64,000 nucleotides of DNA, taken from assembly GCF_004297875.1 (NCBI RefSeq), contig NZ_SCSK01000035.1, forward strand, positions 186,001 through 250,000, read 5' to 3'. This DNA is from Pandoraea sp. GTDB taxonomy: Bacteria; Pseudomonadota; Gammaproteobacteria; Burkholderiales; Burkholderiaceae. The notes beneath the pieces are model-generated. The model was not told the origin of the DNA. It worked only from the letters and a program-made list of their open reading frames with translations, and did no database searches. Positions 34,046-43,160 of the stretch are shown here, piece after piece (the first letter of the stretch is position 1; each line of letters begins with the position of its first letter). Position numbers and translations under genes: made by a program.

Positions 34046-34879
34046 GTGACCGAATCCCGTTCCCTTGCCGACCACCTCGAAGACGCCTTGCCGCAGACGC
34101 AGTGCACAAAATGCGGCTACGACGGTTGCAGGCCCTATGCCGAAGCGATGGCGCGCGGCCAGGCACAACACAATCAGTGTCCGCCGGGCGGCGCGCAGGG
34201 CGTGGCGCGACTTGCCAACTTGCTCGGCAAACCGCCGCTGCCGCTCAATCCGGCCAATGGCGTGGAACGCCCGCGCCCGCGTGCGCTCATCGATGAATCG
34301 TTGTGCATCGGTTGCACCCTTTGCATGCAGGCGTGCCCGGTCGATGCGATCGTGGGCGCGGCCAAGCAAATGCACACGGTCGTCGAAGCCCTTTGTACCG
34401 GCTGCGACCTGTGCGTGCCGCCGTGCCCAGTCGATTGCATCGCCATGGTGCCAGTCACCGGCGACCTGACCGGCTGGGATGCCTGGTCGCAGGCGCAGGC
34501 CGACGCCGCTCGCGAGCGCTATGAGCAACATCAGGCTCGCCGACGGCGCGAGCAGGCAGCTCAGGAAGCCCGCCTGGCGGCCAAGGCGGCGCGCCTGGCA
34601 GCCGCCCAGGCGCAACCGCCCGACGGCAACACCCCGCCCGCCATCGACGCCGCCGCCGCACGCAAGCAGGCAATCATCCAGGCGGCGCTGGAGCGCGCCC
34701 GGCAAAAGAAGGAGACTCTGCGCCAACAAGGACTCGGCCCCAAAAACATCGATAATCCGAGCGCACAAACCCAGGCCCAGATCGATCAGGTCGAAGCGCG
34801 GCGCCGCCGTCTTGGCCTGAACGATGATGATCTGCCCGGGCCGGGCAAGCCCAACGACCAACCAGGAACGCCGTCATGA
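34046..34879 (+). CDS. rsxB: RnfB/RsxB-type ferredoxin without membrane anchor
   Basis: 277 residues from a GTG at 34046 (no in-frame ATG nearby). Residues 1-60 hold the Fe-S domain of RnfB ([18 protein letters not shown], then NQCPPGG). Residues 80-145 hold two [4Fe-4S] motifs ([16 protein letters not shown] and [16 protein letters not shown]). The N-terminal membrane helix of E. coli RsxB is absent, and no RnfACDGE genes are adjacent. The last 130 residues are Ala/Arg/Gln-rich, low complexity and probably helical. It overlaps nth by ATGA. In E. coli nth also sits at the end of the rsx operon. Confidence 0.85.
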   Translation: MTESRSLADHLEDALPQTQCTKCGYDGCRPYAEAMARGQAQHNQCPPGGAQGVARLANLLGKPPLPLNPANGVERPRPRALIDESLCIGCTLCMQACPVDAIVGAAKQMHTVVEALCTGCDLCVPPCPVDCIAMVPVTGDLTGWDAWSQAQADAARERYEQHQARRRREQAAQEARLAAKAARLAAAQAQPPDGNTPPAIDAAAARKQAIIQAALERARQKKETLRQQGLGPKNIDNPSAQTQAQIDQVEARRRRLGLNDDDLPGPGKPNDQPGTPS

Positions 34880-35523
34880 ACGACGCCAAGCGTCGCGCAA
34901 TTTTCGAGACGTTGCGCGAGCTCAACCCGCACCCCACGACCGAGCTGGCCTACACCACGCCGTTCGAACTGCTGATCGCCGTGATGCTCTCGGCGCAGGC
35001 AACCGACGTGTCGGTCAACAAGGCCACCCGCCGCCTGTTTCTGGTGGCCAATACGCCGCAGACGATGCTGGCGCTGGGCGAGCCGGGCCTGACCGAATAC
35101 ATCAAGACCATTGGCCTGTTTCGCAACAAGGCCAAGAACGTCATTGCCACCTGCCGTCTGCTGCTCGAACGGCATGGCGGCCAGGTGCCCGCCTCGCGAG
35201 AGGCGCTCGAAGCCTTGCCCGGGGTCGGTCGCAAAACCGCCAACGTCGTGCTCAACACCGCATTCAGTCAGCCGACCATCGCTGTGGACACGCACATTTT
35301 CCGGGTCGCCAACCGCACTGGTCTGGCCCCCGGCAAGGACCCGCTGGCCGTCGAGCTAGCGCTCGAGCGCACCACCCCCAAGGAATTCCTGCACGACGCG
35401 CATCATTGGCTGATTCTGCACGGACGCTACGTCTGCAAGGCGCGCAAACCGGAGTGCTGGCACTGCGTAATCGAACCCCTGTGCGAGTATCGCGACAAAA
35501 CGCCAGCGCCTGACGCCGCCTGA
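34876..35523 (+). CDS. nth: Endonuclease III
   Basis: Bifunctional DNA glycosylase/AP lyase that removes oxidised pyrimidines. The 215 residues contain the helix-hairpin-helix [13 protein letters not shown] with the catalytic Lys (about residue 120) and the catalytic Asp in [15 protein letters not shown]. The C-terminal [4Fe-4S] cluster is [17 protein letters not shown] (C-X6-C-X2-C-X5-C). Its ATG overlaps the rsxB-like stop, so both proteins are made together. Confidence 0.97.
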   Translation: MNDAKRRAIFETLRELNPHPTTELAYTTPFELLIAVMLSAQATDVSVNKATRRLFLVANTPQTMLALGEPGLTEYIKTIGLFRNKAKNVIATCRLLLERHGGQVPASREALEALPGVGRKTANVVLNTAFSQPTIAVDTHIFRVANRTGLAPGKDPLAVELALERTTPKEFLHDAHHWLILHGRYVCKARKPECWHCVIEPLCEYRDKTPAPDAA

Positions 35524-35545
35524 GCGGCATTGGCGAAGCTGTCGC

Positions 35546-36133
35546 TCAGACGATCCGGCAAGCCTCGTCGAACGACAGGCGCGGGCCACGGGGGTGCAGG
35601 CCCGCTGCATCGCCATATCCGAGATTGCAGATGAAATTCACGCGCCAGGTACTCTCGGCGAAGAACGCGGCATTGACCTTCTCGGCGTCGAACCCGCCCA
35701 TCGGGCCGCAATCCAGCCCCAGCGCACGGGCCGCGAGAATGAAATAACCGCCTTGCAGCGACCCGTTCATTAGCGCAGCGCGCGCAGCCCGTTCAGGGTT
35801 CGCGGCAAATCCGCCGCGCATGTCGGCATGCGGGAACAGGCGCGGCAAATGTTCGAAAAATGCCAGATCATAGGCCACGATTGCCGTGACCGGCGCCGCG
35901 CGGGTCTTCTCGACGTTGCCCGGCGCCATGCATTCGAGCAGCGCGGCCTTTTGCGCCGGACTGCGCACGAAGACCACGCGCGCTGGCGTACTGTTGCCGG
36001 AGGTCGGTCCCCATTTCATCAGATCATACAAATCCTTGAGAACACTGTCGGGCACCGCCTTGTCCCGCCACGCGGCATACGTGCGGGCTTGCGTGAAGAG
36101 TTGCGCGATGGCGGTTTGGTCGATTTGATTCAT
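35546..36133 (-). CDS. Nitroreductase-family flavoprotein (RutE/HadB-like)
   Basis: 195 residues from the ATG at 36133. FMN-binding nitroreductase fold with an [15 protein letters not shown]-terminus, [19 protein letters not shown], and [20 protein letters not shown]. These resemble RutE, the predicted malonic semialdehyde reductase of pyrimidine degradation. No other rut genes are nearby, so the substrate is uncertain. It converges with nth, 22 bases apart. Confidence 0.85.
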   Translation of the reverse strand: MNQIDQTAIAQLFTQARTYAAWRDKAVPDSVLKDLYDLMKWGPTSGNSTPARVVFVRSPAQKAALLECMAPGNVEKTRAAPVTAIVAYDLAFFEHLPRLFPHADMRGGFAANPERAARAALMNGSLQGGYFILAARALGLDCGPMGGFDAEKVNAAFFAESTWRVNFICNLGYGDAAGLHPRGPRLSFDEACRIV

Positions 36134-36193
36134 TGCCAGTTCCACGGTGAGAGTGCATTCAGTCTTGATTCTACTGGCGGTAGCCGAATCCCG

Positions 36194-37123
36194 TCAGGCT
36201 GGCGTCGGCGGCTCGGGCACATGGCTCTGGCGATCGCGCGCCGACAACCAGAGCACGCCAGCCAAAATCAATAAGCCGCCGGCCAACTGTCCGGGATTGA
36301 GTTTCTCACCCAAGGTCAGCGCCGCCAATGCCACCGTCACGACCGGCTCGAGTGTCGAGAGCATCGATGCGCGTGCCGCGCCCAACCGCTGCAAGCCGGC
36401 AAAGAACGTCAGGATCGCAACCACGGTCGAGAGCACCGCAATCGCGACCAGCGCCAACCATCCGCCGGCGTGGGCCGGCCAATGCGGCGCGGCGCCCGCA
36501 TGCCCGCGGACCAAGGCGACGCAACCCAGCACCAGCGTCGCGGCGCCGCACACCACCAGCGTGGTCGCCCGCGGGTCGACGCCTGCGCTCACGCGCGCCC
36601 CAACCACGATGTATATCGAATAGATCATCGCCGCCCCGATCGCCAAGCCGATGCCGAGCGGCTGGCCGACGCCGCCGCCCACCGTCAGCGCACAACCCGC
36701 GGAGCACAGCAGCAGTGCGCCGGTCTTCACGCGCGTGAGCCGTTCGTGCAGAAACAAGGCCGCCAACAGTGTCACGAAAAACGGGTAGAGATAAAGCAGC
36801 AACGCCACCAGGCTGGCCTGCGCGAATTGCAACGCCTCGAAATAGCAGAGCGACTGGCCCACGTAGCCGATCCCGCCCATCAACGCCAGCGCCGCGACGC
36901 GCCGCCACGACGGTAGCGCGACGCGCCGGGACCACGCGAACCATCCCAGCGAAACGAAAGCAATGCCGAAACGCGTCAGCAGCAAGCCAAACACATCCGT
37001 GCCATCGGCATATGCGACACGGGCGAAAATCGGCATCGCGCCGAACGCCGAGGCCGACAGAGCGATCAGCGCCACACCGTGCCAGGCGCCGGCCGGCCGG
37101 CGCAGTCCCATTGCATGCGTCAT
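36194..37123 (-). CDS. EamA/DMT-family transporter
   Basis: 309 residues with about ten hydrophobic helices arranged as two EamA repeats (about 15-145 and 160-300). Repeat one opens with ALIALSASAFGAMPIFARVAY. The second half ends LNPGQLAGGLLILAGVLWL. Such proteins usually export amino acids or metabolites across the inner membrane; the substrate is unknown. It is transcribed toward the nitroreductase gene, 60 bases away. Confidence 0.88.
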   Translation of the reverse strand: MTHAMGLRRPAGAWHGVALIALSASAFGAMPIFARVAYADGTDVFGLLLTRFGIAFVSLGWFAWSRRVALPSWRRVAALALMGGIGYVGQSLCYFEALQFAQASLVALLLYLYPFFVTLLAALFLHERLTRVKTGALLLCSAGCALTVGGGVGQPLGIGLAIGAAMIYSIYIVVGARVSAGVDPRATTLVVCGAATLVLGCVALVRGHAGAAPHWPAHAGGWLALVAIAVLSTVVAILTFFAGLQRLGAARASMLSTLEPVVTVALAALTLGEKLNPGQLAGGLLILAGVLWLSARDRQSHVPEPPTPA

Positions 37124-37220
37124 AATATTCAGTTAAGCATTATTGTTGTTGATGTCGTGCCTCGCGCCGCGCCATTGTAGCGCCCGGGGACACTTATTGG
37201 GCGCGCGCGCCGGAGGTTTC

Positions 37221-37652
37221 ATGTTCAATCCAAGCCGTGATGAAGTACGGCAATTCTTCTGTCAAACCTGGCGCAAGCAGCGCGAAGGCGGCGTGCTGAC
37301 GCCGCTCGAGAGTATTGCGGCCGAGTGGATTATCGAGCATCCGGAATATCACGACGACCTGCGCGATGCGGGCGACAGCATTGGCCAAGACTACACGCCG
37401 GAACAAGGCAAAACCAACCCTTTCCTGCATCTGTCGATGCACCTTGCCATCAGCGAACAGATTTCCATCGACCAGCCGCCAGGGATCCGGGCCGCCTACG
37501 AGCGCCTGACCCAACGCCTGGACTCGCCGCATGAAGCGCAACATCAGATCATGGAATGCCTGGGCCAGACGCTCTGGGAAGCGCAGCGCGCAGGCACGCC
37601 GCCAGACTCCGCGGCTTACCTGGAGCGCATCGAGCAGTTGGCGTCGCGCTAG
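37221..37652 (+). CDS. DUF1841 family protein
   Basis: 143 residues from the ATG at 37221, with GGAGG 5 bases upstream. The sequence MFNPSRDEVRQFFCQTWRK and NPFLHLSMHLAISEQISID are characteristic of DUF1841, a small soluble betaproteobacterial/gammaproteobacterial family of unknown function. No signal peptide or membrane helix. A bidirectional terminator follows. Confidence 0.88.
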   Translation: MFNPSRDEVRQFFCQTWRKQREGGVLTPLESIAAEWIIEHPEYHDDLRDAGDSIGQDYTPEQGKTNPFLHLSMHLAISEQISIDQPPGIRAAYERLTQRLDSPHEAQHQIMECLGQTLWEAQRAGTPPDSAAYLERIEQLASR

Positions 37653-37666
37653 CGCCGCAGATGCAA

Positions 37667-37695
37667 AAAAGCCTCGGCGCAGCGCCGAGGCTTTT
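37667..37695. terminator. Bidirectional terminator between DUF1841 and cytochrome c genes
   Basis: AAAA-GCCTCGGCGC-A-GCGCCGAGGC-TTTT is a near-perfect 14-bp inverted repeat with A- and T-runs on the two sides. It lies between two converging genes, 14 bases after the DUF1841 stop and 22 bases from the cytochrome gene end. Confidence 0.92.
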
Positions 37696-37717
37696 GTAGC
37701 GGCAAACCACTGCCCGC

Positions 37718-38110
37718 TTACTTGTTCGTCACCAGATCGCCGGGCAGCGATGCGACGTAAGCGGCGATGTCATGCAATTCGGCCGACGTAAATGGGCGCG
37801 GCTTGCCGTCCTTGCCGGTCACCGCCGGGCTTTGCAGCACCTGGGCCTTCATGATGGGGTTATCGCGCCCGAACACTGGGCTGTTGCTGTTCTGATAGGC
37901 GCGCAACGCATTGTAGACATAGTCGGCATACTGTCCGGCGAGCTTCGGATAAGCCGGGGTAATCGGGTGGTTCAAGCCCGCGCCATGACAGGCGGCGCAA
38001 TTGGCTTTTTCCACCAGTGCCTTGCCGAGCGCGACATCAGCAGCCTGTGCGACCGGCAAAGCAAGCACGGATACGGCAACCGCGGTCAATACTGCGTACA
38101 GTGATTTCAT
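37718..38110 (-). CDS. Periplasmic class I cytochrome c
   Basis: 130 residues with a signal peptide ending AQA (about 23), one haem-binding CAACH motif (about residue 38), and methionine candidates in NPIMKAQV for the sixth ligand. The C-terminal helix HDIAAYVASLP is usual for c553-like carriers. It lies 24 bases after a second cytochrome gene, with which it should be cotranscribed, and probably shuttles electrons to a terminal oxidase. Confidence 0.9.
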   Translation of the reverse strand: MKSLYAVLTAVAVSVLALPVAQAADVALGKALVEKANCAACHGAGLNHPITPAYPKLAGQYADYVYNALRAYQNSNSPVFGRDNPIMKAQVLQSPAVTGKDGKPRPFTSAELHDIAAYVASLPGDLVTNK

Positions 38111-38134
38111 GGGTTCTCCTATACCGCGTTTCTA

Positions 38135-38482
38135 TTATTTGTCGGGGTTCGGCGGCGTGGCGGCCGTCTGCTGCGAGTAGTAGGCCGCAATGTCGGCAAT
38201 ATCCTGATCGCTCAGCGACGCCGCGATGCCATGCATCGTCTGGAACTTTCGGTTGCCCTTGGCATACTCTTTCAACGCGTTCTCGATGTACTGCGCGTTC
38301 TGGCCGCCCAGCTTGGGGACGTGGTAGACCTCGGGAAACGCCGTACGATAGCCCGGAATACCATGGCAGCCGATGCACATCGCGACCTTGTCTCTGGCCG
38401 CCAGGGCATTACCTTTCAGATCAGCCGCATGCAGTGTCGTCATGCCGGCCGCCAGCGTCAACATCGTGAGAAACTTTTTCAT
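38135..38482 (-). CDS. Periplasmic class I cytochrome c, tandem partner
   Basis: 115 residues from the ATG at 38482. Signal peptide ends LHA (about 19). One haem motif CIGCH (about residue 36) is followed by PKLGGQNAQYIENALKEY and a late MHGIAASLSDQDIADIAAYY with the likely axial Met. It is shorter than its neighbour and clearly related to it; the two probably arose by duplication or form one electron-transfer unit. Confidence 0.9.
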   Translation of the reverse strand: MKKFLTMLTLAAGMTTLHAADLKGNALAARDKVAMCIGCHGIPGYRTAFPEVYHVPKLGGQNAQYIENALKEYAKGNRKFQTMHGIAASLSDQDIADIAAYYSQQTAATPPNPDK

Positions 38483-38645
38483 GGTTTTTTCGAGAACGAT
38501 GAGTTGAGAAGTTTGGCGCGCCATTCACCGACCGCCACCGTGCTCCACCGGACGGCCAGCCGAAAAAATCGGTCAATTGTACCCCAGTCCCCTTACGCCA
38601 GTCCATCGGGCTCCGGAGCTCGCCGCACGACTTGTCCCGATCGGT

Positions 38646-38675
38646 GCGCAAGCCTTTGGCAGCAAAGGCTTGCGC
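38646..38675 (+). other. Orphan 13-bp hairpin in a divergent intergenic region
   Basis: GCGCAAGCCTTTG-GCAG-CAAAGGCTTGCGC is a perfect stem with a 4-base loop, followed by TGATTTTC. It lies between divergent genes, so it ends neither of them. It could close a small RNA or serve as a regulatory element. TATACT at 38707-38712 downstream is a candidate -10 for the AAA gene. The 259-base gap 38483-38741 holds no other gene I can support. Confidence 0.5.
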
Positions 38676-38741
38676 TGATTTTCGGGAGGGAATATGCGCT
38701 TTGACTTATACTGACTTTTTTGCCATTTCCCCCGGTCCGCC

Positions 38742-39584
38742 ATGCGCTTCGAAGGCTCCTCCCAATACGTCGCCACCGACGACCTCAAGCTTGCCGTCAA
38801 CGCGGCAATGACCTTGCAACGCCCGCTGCTTATCAAAGGCGAACCCGGTACCGGCAAGACCATGCTGGCCGAGGAAGTCGCCGCGGCGCTGGACATGCCG
38901 CTGCTGCAATGGCACGTCAAGTCGACCACCAAGGCGCAGCAGGGACTTTACGAGTATGACGCGGTGTCTCGCCTGCGCGACTCGCAACTGGGCGATGAGC
39001 GCGTCAAGGACATCCGCAACTACATCGTCAAGGGTGTGCTGTGGCAAGCCTTCGAGTCCGACCAGAAAAGCGTGCTGCTGATCGACGAAATCGACAAGGC
39101 CGATATCGAGTTCCCCAACGACTTGCTGCGGGAACTCGACCGCATGGAATTCTACGTATACGAGACCCGCGAGCTGGTGCGCGCGCGTCATCGCCCGTTG
39201 GTCGTAATTACTTCGAACAACGAAAAGGAACTGCCCGACGCCTTCCTGCGGCGCTGCTTTTTCCATTACATCAAATTCCCGGACGCGGCGACCATGCAAC
39301 AAATCGTCGACGTTCACTATCCCGGCATCAAGCAGGAATTGGTCAGCGCGGCACTGGCCTGCTTCTTCGAGATCCGCGACATCCCCGGCCTGAAGAAAAA
39401 GCCTTCGACCTCGGAGCTGCTCGACTGGCTCAAGCTGCTGATGGCCGAGGACATCGGCCCGCAAGCGCTGCGCAGCAAGGACCACAAGCTGGCGATCCCG
39501 CCGCTGCACGGCGCCCTGCTGAAAAACGAGCAGGACGTGCATCTGTTCGAGCGCCTGGTGTTCATGAACCGCGCCAATCGCTGA
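38742..39584 (+). CDS. MoxR-type AAA+ ATPase
   Basis: 280 residues. Walker A is KGEPGTGKTMLAEEVA (about residue 32), Walker B VLLIDEIDKAD, sensor 1 VVITSNNEKELPDAFLRRC. MoxR-class ATPases work as chaperones that help a VWA-domain partner mature or insert cofactors in a client enzyme. The VWA partner follows 14 bases later, and no obvious client (dehydrogenase or oxidase) is adjacent. Confidence 0.93.
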   Translation: MRFEGSSQYVATDDLKLAVNAAMTLQRPLLIKGEPGTGKTMLAEEVAAALDMPLLQWHVKSTTKAQQGLYEYDAVSRLRDSQLGDERVKDIRNYIVKGVLWQAFESDQKSVLLIDEIDKADIEFPNDLLRELDRMEFYVYETRELVRARHRPLVVITSNNEKELPDAFLRRCFFHYIKFPDAATMQQIVDVHYPGIKQELVSAALACFFEIRDIPGLKKKPSTSELLDWLKLLMAEDIGPQALRSKDHKLAIPPLHGALLKNEQDVHLFERLVFMNRANR

Positions 39585-39598
39585 CACGGTCCCCGGCC

Positions 39599-40771
39599 AT
39601 GCTCATCGATTTCTTTTTCACGCTGCGCGAGGCCCGGCTGCCGGTCTCGGTCAAGGAATACCTGGCGCTGCTCGAAGCACTGCAAAAGCAGGTGATCGGA
39701 CCGTCGCTCGACGAGTTCTATTACCTGGCGCGCATGACGCTGGTCAAGGACGAAAAACATTTCGACAAGTTCGATCAGGCCTTCGGCGCTTACTTCAACG
39801 GCATCAGCCAGGCGCTCGAGAACCATCCCGAGATTCCGCGCGACTGGCTCGAACAGCGCCTGCGGCGCGAGCTCACGCCCGAGGAAAAGGCCAAGATCGA
39901 AGCGATGGGCGGGCTCGACAAACTGATGGAGCGCCTCAAGCAGTTGCTCGACGAGCAGAAGGAGCGGCACCAGGGCGGCAACAAATGGATCGGCACGGGC
40001 GGCACGTCGCCTTTCGGCAATGGCGGCTACAACCCGGAAGGCATTCGCATCGGCGGCGACGGCGGCAATCGCAGCGCGGTGAAGGTCTGGGATGCGCGCG
40101 CCTATCGCGACTACGACGATGAAGTCGAACTCGGCACGCGCAACATCAAAGTGGCGTTGCGGCGCCTGCGCAAATTCGCCCGGCAAGGCGCGGCCGAAGA
40201 ACTCGATCTGGACGACACCATCCGCAGCACTGCCGCCAATGCGGGCTGGCTCGACCTGAAACTGGTGCCGGAGCGGCACAACAACGTGAAAGTGCTGATG
40301 CTGCTCGACGTCGGCGGTTCGATGGACGATCACATCAAGCGCACCGAAGAGCTGTTCTCGGCAGCCAAGTCCGAGTTCAAGCACCTCGAGTTCTATTATT
40401 TCCACAACTGCGTCTACGACTGGCTGTGGCAGGAAAACCGGCGGCGTCACGCCGAGCGCTTTCCGACCTGGGACGTCATCCGCAAATATCCGCCCGACTA
40501 CAAAGTGATTTTCGTCGGCGATGCGACCATGAGCCCGTATGAAATACTGCAACCCGGCGGCTCGGTCGAATACAACAATGCCGAGGCCGGCGCCCTGTGG
40601 CTGCGCCGCTTCACCGATCATTTCCCGCATCACGTATGGCTCAATCCGGAGCCCGAAGGGCTGTGGCAATATCGCCAGTCGGTCGGGATCATCCGGCAAT
40701 TGCTGGGACAGCGCATGTTCCCCGTCACGCTCGCCGGCCTCGAGAGCGCCATGCGCCTGCTCAGCAAATAA
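39599..40771 (+). CDS. VWA-domain protein (CoxE-like), partner of the AAA ATPase
   Basis: 390 residues from the ATG at 39599. The N-terminal half is helical and charged (ELTPEEKAKIEAMGGLDKLMERLKQLL region), with a Gly-rich linker around 135-155. The C-terminal VWA domain starts at about 230 with a MIDAS-like DVGGSMDDH, where the usual DxSxS has Gly in the first Ser position. The late GDATMSPYEIL may supply the last MIDAS residues. It forms a pair with the upstream MoxR gene. Confidence 0.87.
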   Translation: MLIDFFFTLREARLPVSVKEYLALLEALQKQVIGPSLDEFYYLARMTLVKDEKHFDKFDQAFGAYFNGISQALENHPEIPRDWLEQRLRRELTPEEKAKIEAMGGLDKLMERLKQLLDEQKERHQGGNKWIGTGGTSPFGNGGYNPEGIRIGGDGGNRSAVKVWDARAYRDYDDEVELGTRNIKVALRRLRKFARQGAAEELDLDDTIRSTAANAGWLDLKLVPERHNNVKVLMLLDVGGSMDDHIKRTEELFSAAKSEFKHLEFYYFHNCVYDWLWQENRRRHAERFPTWDVIRKYPPDYKVIFVGDATMSPYEILQPGGSVEYNNAEAGALWLRRFTDHFPHHVWLNPEPEGLWQYRQSVGIIRQLLGQRMFPVTLAGLESAMRLLSK

Positions 40772-40793
40772 GCCACCCGACAATCAGAAAAAC

Positions 40794-41999
40794 ATGACCT
40801 CTTCGCAACCCGGCTCCTCCCTCCTGCGGCCGTTGACCGACACCTCGCCATCGGCTGTGGTCGCCGGCTTCGTCGCGATGATGACCGGTTACACCAGTTC
40901 GCTCGTGCTGATGTTCCAGGCCGGCCAGGCTGCCCATTTATCGGCCGCGCAAATCTCCTCATGGATTTGGGCGCTATCGATCGGCATGGGCATCTGCACC
41001 ATCGGTCTATCACTGCGCTACCGCATGCCGATCGTGATCGCCTGGTCGACGCCGGGCGCCGCGCTATTGATCACCAGCTTGCCGGGCGTGCCTTATAGCG
41101 ACGCGATCGGTGCGTTTGTCGTCTGCGCCGTATTGCTGGCTGCATGCGGCCTGACCGGCGGTTTCGAGAAACTGATGCGCCACGTGCCCGGTTCGCTAGC
41201 CGCGGCGCTGCTGGCCGGCATCCTGTTCGAAATAGGGCTGGAGATTTTCGTCGCCGCGCAGCATCAGACGGAACTGGTGCTGAGCATGTTCGCGGCCTAT
41301 CTGATTACCAAGCGATTCGTGCCGCGCTATGCGATTCTGTTATCGCTGCTGGCCGGCATTCTGGTCGCCGGCGCCCTTGGACAGCTTGACTTCAGCCACT
41401 TTCACGTCGCACTGGCCAAACCCGTCTGGACCACGCCGACCTTCTCGCTGGCATCGATCGTCAGTATCGGCATCCCGCTGTTCGTGGTCGCCATGGCCTC
41501 CCAGAACGTGCCGGGCATGGCGGTACTGCGCGCCGACAACTACAACGTACCGGCTTCGCCGCTGATCTCGGTCACCGGGCTGGCGTCGCTGGTGCTGGCG
41601 CCGTTCGGATCGCACGGCCTTAACATGGCGGCCATTACCGCTGCCATCTGCACCGGTCACGAAGCGCACGAAAATCACGCAAAACGCTATACGGCCGCCC
41701 TCTGGTGCGGGCTCTTCTATCTGATCGCCGGCATCTTCGGCGCCACCATCGCCGCGCTGTTCGCAGCCTTCCCTGCCGCCCTGGTCGCGGCCATCGCAGC
41801 GCTGGCGCTGTTCGGCTCAATCATGAACGGGTTGACCAATGCGATGAGCGATACCCGGCAGCGCGAGGCCGCCCTGGTGACTTTCATGGTGACGGCTTCG
41901 GGCCTGACGCTGCTGTCGATCGGCTCGGCTTTCTGGGGCTTGATCGCCGGCGCGCTGACGCTGTTCGTGCTGAACTGGCGCAAACCGGCGGCATCCTAG
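40794..41999 (+). CDS. BenE-type membrane transporter
   Basis: 401 residues, strongly hydrophobic with about 12 helices, beginning at the ATG at 40794. It resembles the benzoate transporter family BenE: SAVVAGFVAMMTGYTSSLVLMFQA near the N-terminus, IVIAWSTPGAALL in the third helix region, and PFGSHGLNMAAITAAICTG. Benzoate is the name-giving substrate, but no benzoate-degradation genes are in the window, so the substrate is open. It lies 22 bases after the VWA gene. Confidence 0.87.
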   Translation: MTSSQPGSSLLRPLTDTSPSAVVAGFVAMMTGYTSSLVLMFQAGQAAHLSAAQISSWIWALSIGMGICTIGLSLRYRMPIVIAWSTPGAALLITSLPGVPYSDAIGAFVVCAVLLAACGLTGGFEKLMRHVPGSLAAALLAGILFEIGLEIFVAAQHQTELVLSMFAAYLITKRFVPRYAILLSLLAGILVAGALGQLDFSHFHVALAKPVWTTPTFSLASIVSIGIPLFVVAMASQNVPGMAVLRADNYNVPASPLISVTGLASLVLAPFGSHGLNMAAITAAICTGHEAHENHAKRYTAALWCGLFYLIAGIFGATIAALFAAFPAALVAAIAALALFGSIMNGLTNAMSDTRQREAALVTFMVTASGLTLLSIGSAFWGLIAGALTLFVLNWRKPAAS

Positions 42000-42029
42000 G
42001 CGGGCGGCGCAGCAGCGCCCGCGTCTGGA

Positions 42030-42998
42030 TCAGCGATCCTCGTCGCCCAGAATTCCGGCCAGCACAGACAGATCGACGTTGCCGCCGCTGATCAGTACGC
42101 CCACCTTTTTCCCGGCCGTCGGAATGACCCCCGACAGCACGGCCGCGGCGGCCAGGCAACCGGTCGGCTCGACCACCATCTTCATCCGTTCGGCGAAAAA
42201 GCGCATGGCTTGCCGCAACTGCTCATCCGATACCGTCACGATATCGGCCACGTGCCGCTGGATGATCGGAAAGGTCCAATCGCCCAGATGCGTAGTGGCA
42301 GCGCCATCAGCTAGCGTCTTCGGGGCCGCGATGTGAACGATCTCGCCCTTGCGTAGTGACTGCTGGCCGTCGTTGCCGGCCTCGGGCTCGACGCCAATCA
42401 CGCGACATCGCGGCGCCAGTGCCGCCGCTGCCAGCGCGCTACCCGAGAGCAAGCCGCCACCGCCCAGGCACACCACCAGTGCATCGAGCTCCCCGCTTGC
42501 TTCGATCAACTCCTTGGCTGCGGTGCCCTGTCCGGCGATCACGTGTGGATGATCGTAGGGCGGAATCAGCGTCATGCCACGTTCCCTGGCCAGCGCACGG
42601 CCGATGGCATCGCGGTCTTCCGTATACCGATTGTAGGTAACGATTTCGCCGCCATAGCCCCGCGTGGCCGCAACCTTCGCCTTGGGCGCGTCCTCGGGCA
42701 TCAGGATCGTCGCCTTGATGCCGCTCAGTTGCGCCGCCAGCGCGATCGCCTGGGCATGGTTGCCAGAGGAAAACGTCACCACGCCGGCCTCGCGCTGCGC
42801 CGACGTGAATTGCGCGATCGCGTTGTAGGCGCCACGAAACTTGAAAGCACCCATGCGCTGGAAATTCTCGCACTTGAAAAACAACTGCGCCCCGGTCCGC
42901 CGGTTCGCCTCGCTCGAGGTCAGCACGGGGGTGTGATGCGCAACACCCTTCAAGCGGGCTGCGGCGGCTTCGATATCGCGGTACTCGGGTTTTTCCAT
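42030..42998 (-). CDS. Threonine/serine dehydratase (IlvA/TdcB catalytic type)
   Basis: PLP fold-type II enzyme, 322 residues from the ATG at 42998. The Schiff-base lysine is in MGAFKFRGAYNAI (about residue 53), the phosphate-binding glycine loop in VCLGGGGLLSGSALA, and there is a late VLISGGNVDLS. The C-terminal ACT-like regulatory domain of biosynthetic IlvA is absent, so it is catabolic or hydroxyaspartate-dehydratase-like. It is divergent from the PaiB-like gene (162 bases between). Confidence 0.9.
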   Translation of the reverse strand: MEKPEYRDIEAAAARLKGVAHHTPVLTSSEANRRTGAQLFFKCENFQRMGAFKFRGAYNAIAQFTSAQREAGVVTFSSGNHAQAIALAAQLSGIKATILMPEDAPKAKVAATRGYGGEIVTYNRYTEDRDAIGRALARERGMTLIPPYDHPHVIAGQGTAAKELIEASGELDALVVCLGGGGLLSGSALAAAALAPRCRVIGVEPEAGNDGQQSLRKGEIVHIAAPKTLADGAATTHLGDWTFPIIQRHVADIVTVSDEQLRQAMRFFAERMKMVVEPTGCLAAAAVLSGVIPTAGKKVGVLISGGNVDLSVLAGILGDEDR

Positions 42999-43160
42999 TG
43001 TTGAGGTCCTTCTGGCCAAAGAGGGGGCGTCGCTATTGCACACTGGCACGCCTGTGCCGCATTATCTTACGCTTACGGCAATCACGCCGGTTCAACTCAG
43101 TTCAACAACGGCACCGCATGCGGTACCGGGGCAGCCAACGTCAGAATTCTGGAGCCAGCC

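Noticed and set aside
33920..34861. In-frame upstream extension of the TetR gene
   Set aside because: The frame stays open through the antisense of the rsxB-like gene, but the protein domain begins at 33919 and the extension is compositionally unlike TetR proteins.
36194..37123. EamA transporter as a duplicate of the one at 50830
   Set aside because: The two share only family-level pattern; sequences differ throughout, so this is not a recent duplication.
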